Assembly (NCBI RefSeq): GCF_900119915.1
Contig: NZ_LT635455.1
Coordinates: 1,178,001-1,242,000 of the forward strand
DNA from: Olsenella timonensis
GTDB lineage: Bacteria > Actinomycetota > Coriobacteriia > Coriobacteriales > Atopobiaceae
Direction: 5' to 3'
DNA length: 64,000 nucleotides
Shown in pieces: positions 62,120 to 64,000 of the stretch. Below the pieces are notes generated by a model. It saw only the letters and a program-made list of their open reading frames with translations. It made no database searches and was not told the DNA's origin. Numbering within the stretch: the first letter of the stretch is position 1; every line of letters starts with the position of its first letter. Position numbers and translations under genes: made by a program.

Positions 62120-62133
62120 TCGGGAACCCGGGC

Positions 62134-62874
62134 CTAGGAGACGTCCGTCGCAAAGTCGGAGAGAATCGCGGCCACCGAGCGCGTCATCTCGCGAGAGAAA
62201 TCCGAGTTCCACTTGCGCGCGCAGAACGCGCGCGCCCATACGGCAAGATCGCGGCCGGTAGGCGCCTTGGGACGCAGGTCCTCGAGCAGCCGCGCGGCGT
62301 CGCGCTCCTCGTAGCGGTCCTCGAACACAATGTCTGAGAGCGGCAGCCGTGCGGGCTTCACACGGGCGCGCTGCGCCTCGGTGGGGTGCCCGATCACGAG
62401 CAGCGAGACCGGCACGACGTGGCGCGGGCACCCGAGGATGCGAGCCTGGTCCTCGCGGCGCTCGAGGATGTCGCCGATGTAGCAGGAGCCGAGCCCCAGG
62501 CTCTCAGCGGCGGTGACCGCGTTCTGCGCGGCGATCATCGTGTCCTCGACGGCGAGCATGAGGTCCCCGACCCCCGGCTCGCGCGCATCGGCGCCGGCGG
62601 CGAGAAAGGCGCGGTGCCAGCGGCGCACGTCTGCGCAGAACGCGAGCACGAGCGGCGCGCTCGCAATGAAGGGCTGATTGTCGCAGGTGATGGCGAGCTC
62701 ATCCTTCTCGGACTGGTCGCGAACGACGATGATCGAGTAGAGCTGCTGGTTGCCGGCCGTGGGTGCCTGGCACGCCGCCTCCAGGATGGCGCGCTCGTCG
62801 GCGGCGCTCACAGGCTCGTCTGTGTAGGCGCGCACGGAGCGGCGGGCGCGGAGCTGGGCGATGGTCTCGTTCAT
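62134..62874 (-). CDS. Nitroreductase family protein
   Basis: 246-residue FMN-dependent oxidoreductase. RRSVRAYTDEPV is the FMN-phosphate-binding start, APTAGNQQLYSIIVV, AVTAAESLGLGSCYIGD and PVSLLVIGHP follow as in the NfsA/FRP-like group. The physiological substrate cannot be inferred. Its ATG overlaps the stop of the upstream membrane protein (4 nt). Confidence 0.9.
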   Translation of the reverse strand: MNETIAQLRARRSVRAYTDEPVSAADERAILEAACQAPTAGNQQLYSIIVVRDQSEKDELAITCDNQPFIASAPLVLAFCADVRRWHRAFLAAGADAREPGVGDLMLAVEDTMIAAQNAVTAAESLGLGSCYIGDILERREDQARILGCPRHVVPVSLLVIGHPTEAQRARVKPARLPLSDIVFEDRYEERDAARLLEDLRPKAPTGRDLAVWARAFCARKWNSDFSREMTRSVAAILSDFATDVS

Positions 62875-63413
62875 TCGGCCTCCTCGCGGTCAGAGAGCAG
62901 GGTGATGCCGGAGTCAGTGTCGCGGACGTGCGTGCAGCGCGGCTCGCGAAGGACCGCCGCGGCCATGAGCAGGTCGCCCGCGCAGCCAGACAGGTGTATG
63001 CCGACGAGCAGGAGGGCGAGCACGGGGCGCGCCGCGGCGAGGGCGGCCGCGGCGAGGGCGGCGCTCACCAGCACCGCCGGGGCGGCCAGCACGACGACCA
63101 TGCGCCCGCGCCCGGCGACGGCCCCGTCCGTCCGGGTGTAGAGGAACGCGTCCTGGAAGCCGAAGCCCACCCGACACCCCGGGCAGAGCAGCTTGAACGC
63201 GGCAGCGTGGACGAGCTCGTGCGCCGGCAGCGCGAGAAGCGAACCCGCCGCCAGCGCGACCCACCACCACACGTCGATGCCCTCGCCGCCCAGCCCGACG
63301 CAGAGGAGGACGGCGAGCAGGACCGTCGCCGCAGCCACGACCAGCGAGAGCCGTGCGATCCGCTGCTGCAGCGCCGCGTCCCCCAGGACGTCTATGTCAG
63401 CGATCTCGCGCAT
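62871..63413 (-). CDS. DUF3267-type membrane protein, putative zinc metalloprotease
   Basis: 180-residue protein with about four hydrophobic segments. HELVH (65-69) inside a membrane-flanking helix is an HExxH zinc-protease motif, and a second conserved region (HLSGCAGDLLM) near the third helix could give the third ligand, the arrangement of small site-2-protease-like DUF3267 proteins. Substrate unknown. Confidence 0.78.
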   Translation of the reverse strand: MREIADIDVLGDAALQQRIARLSLVVAAATVLLAVLLCVGLGGEGIDVWWWVALAAGSLLALPAHELVHAAAFKLLCPGCRVGFGFQDAFLYTRTDGAVAGRGRMVVVLAAPAVLVSAALAAAALAAARPVLALLLVGIHLSGCAGDLLMAAAVLREPRCTHVRDTDSGITLLSDREEAE

Positions 63414-63496
63414 GCGCCCATCTTAGCGCGCCGGGCCCGCGTGGCGCCGAGAAGTGCGAGAATGGGAGGGCTGTACCCAGACACGAAGGAGCACCC

Positions 63497-64000
63497 ATGC
63501 CCGAGACCTCCTCTCGCCCGAGCTTCCCCCGCCGTGCGGTCATCACCGGCGGCATGCCCTACGGCAACAAGAACCTGCACTTCGGCCACATCGGCGGCGT
63601 CTTCGTTCCCGCCGACTTCTTCGCGCGGTTCCTCCGCGACCGCATCGGGGCCGACAACGTCATCTTCGTCTCCGGCACGGACTGCTACGGCTCCCCCATC
63701 GCCGAGGGCTACCGCAAGAAGGTCGAGAACGAGGGGTACGCGGGCACGATAGAGGACTACGTCCGCGCCAACCACGAGAGCCAGAAGGCGGCGCTCGACG
63801 CCTACGGCATCTCGCTCGACCTCTTCGCGGGCTCCGGCCTCGCGCCCGCGAAGGACGTTCACGCCCGCGTGACCGACGAGCTGATCCGCCGCCTCCACGA
63901 GCGCGGCTACCTCAAGAAGCGCTCCACCCGCCAGTTCTATGACGTGGAGGCCGGGACGTTCCTCAACGGTCGGCAGGTCCAGGGCCGCTGCCCGGTACGC
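63497..64000 (+). CDS. metG: Methionyl-tRNA synthetase, partial
   Basis: First 168 codons of a class I synthetase; the rest is past the right edge. Markers are ITGGMPYGNKNLHFGHIGG (HIGH-type motif HFGH), FVSGTDCYGSPI and the ANHESQKAALDAYGISLDLF segment. The ATG at 63497 has AAGGAG 5 nt upstream. It is divergent from the DUF3267 gene. The CP1/zinc and KMSKS parts cannot be seen. Confidence 0.92.
   Translation, partial: MPETSSRPSFPRRAVITGGMPYGNKNLHFGHIGGVFVPADFFARFLRDRIGADNVIFVSGTDCYGSPIAEGYRKKVENEGYAGTIEDYVRANHESQKAALDAYGISLDLFAGSGLAPAKDVHARVTDELIRRLHERGYLKKRSTRQFYDVEAGTFLNGRQVQGRCPVR

Overview
The window is GC-rich bacterial chromosome, densely packed and mostly coded on the minus strand, with strong Shine-Dalgarno sequences and frequent 1-8 nt gene overlaps. 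Gene content (QueH-type queuosine enzyme, membrane-anchored LuxR regulator, RecJ fused to a helicase, Rel, infC-rpmI-rplT, Tat-type lipoprotein binding proteins) suggests an actinobacterium of the class Coriobacteriia, Atopobiaceae/Olsenella-like. That placement is inferred from content only; no database search was possible.

Layout. 1-853: a PfkB/1-phosphofructokinase running off the left edge. 1022-2779: tRNA-Arg, a NUDIX hydrolase, a secreted/anchored nuclease and a His-Lys-Lys tRNA operon. 2864-5368: a Fic protein coupled to a 59-residue EF-hand-loop membrane protein, then an S33 peptidase. 5414-11449: aspartate-family amino acid block, lysC/asd/hom on the minus strand and thrC-thrB divergently on the plus strand. 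11694-16605: complete liv branched-chain amino acid ABC transporter with an attenuator between the binding protein and the permeases. 16738-25305: VanZ protein, a frameshifted conserved gene, rho, a tandem MarR regulator, argS, pncB and a small membrane protein. 25341-27516: PflX-like radical SAM enzyme and a WecA/TagO-type transferase. 27607-28291: 6S RNA, an inverted-repeat element and tRNA-Ala. 28330-37977: ABC ATPase, ilvA, a small PH/GRAM-like protein, an A/T-richer two-gene cassette, then the ilvD-ilvB-ilvN-ilvC operon. 38201-45191: one maltodextrin-type operon (binding protein, two permeases, LacI regulator, MalQ, ATPase) with a promoter and LacI-type operators. 45309-45560: repeat debris with a possible transposase remnant. 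45735-49353: membrane protein with two LuxR domains, the infC-rpmI-rplT translation operon with its attenuated leader, ferritin, tRNA-Leu. 49538-55904: a coupled trio, metallo-beta-lactamase-fold hydrolase, Rel and a RecJ-helicase fusion. 56073-62874: queuosine genes tgt, queA and queH interspersed with HPr, a tail-anchored coiled-coil protein, CorA, a MITE-like element and a nitroreductase. 62871-64000: membrane metalloprotease-like protein and the start of metG.

The genes describe a cell that makes threonine and branched-chain amino acids (asd, lysC, hom, thrBC, ilvA, ilvDBNC), imports branched-chain amino acids (liv), uses maltodextrins under local LacI control, and performs only late queuosine steps within this window. 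Most unusual are: two operons ending in EF-hand-loop/single-TM microproteins; a duplicated membrane-LuxR regulator; a RecJ-SF2 helicase fusion; a non-AUG (AUA) infC start; and a family of palindromes starting exactly at stop codons of amino-acid genes.
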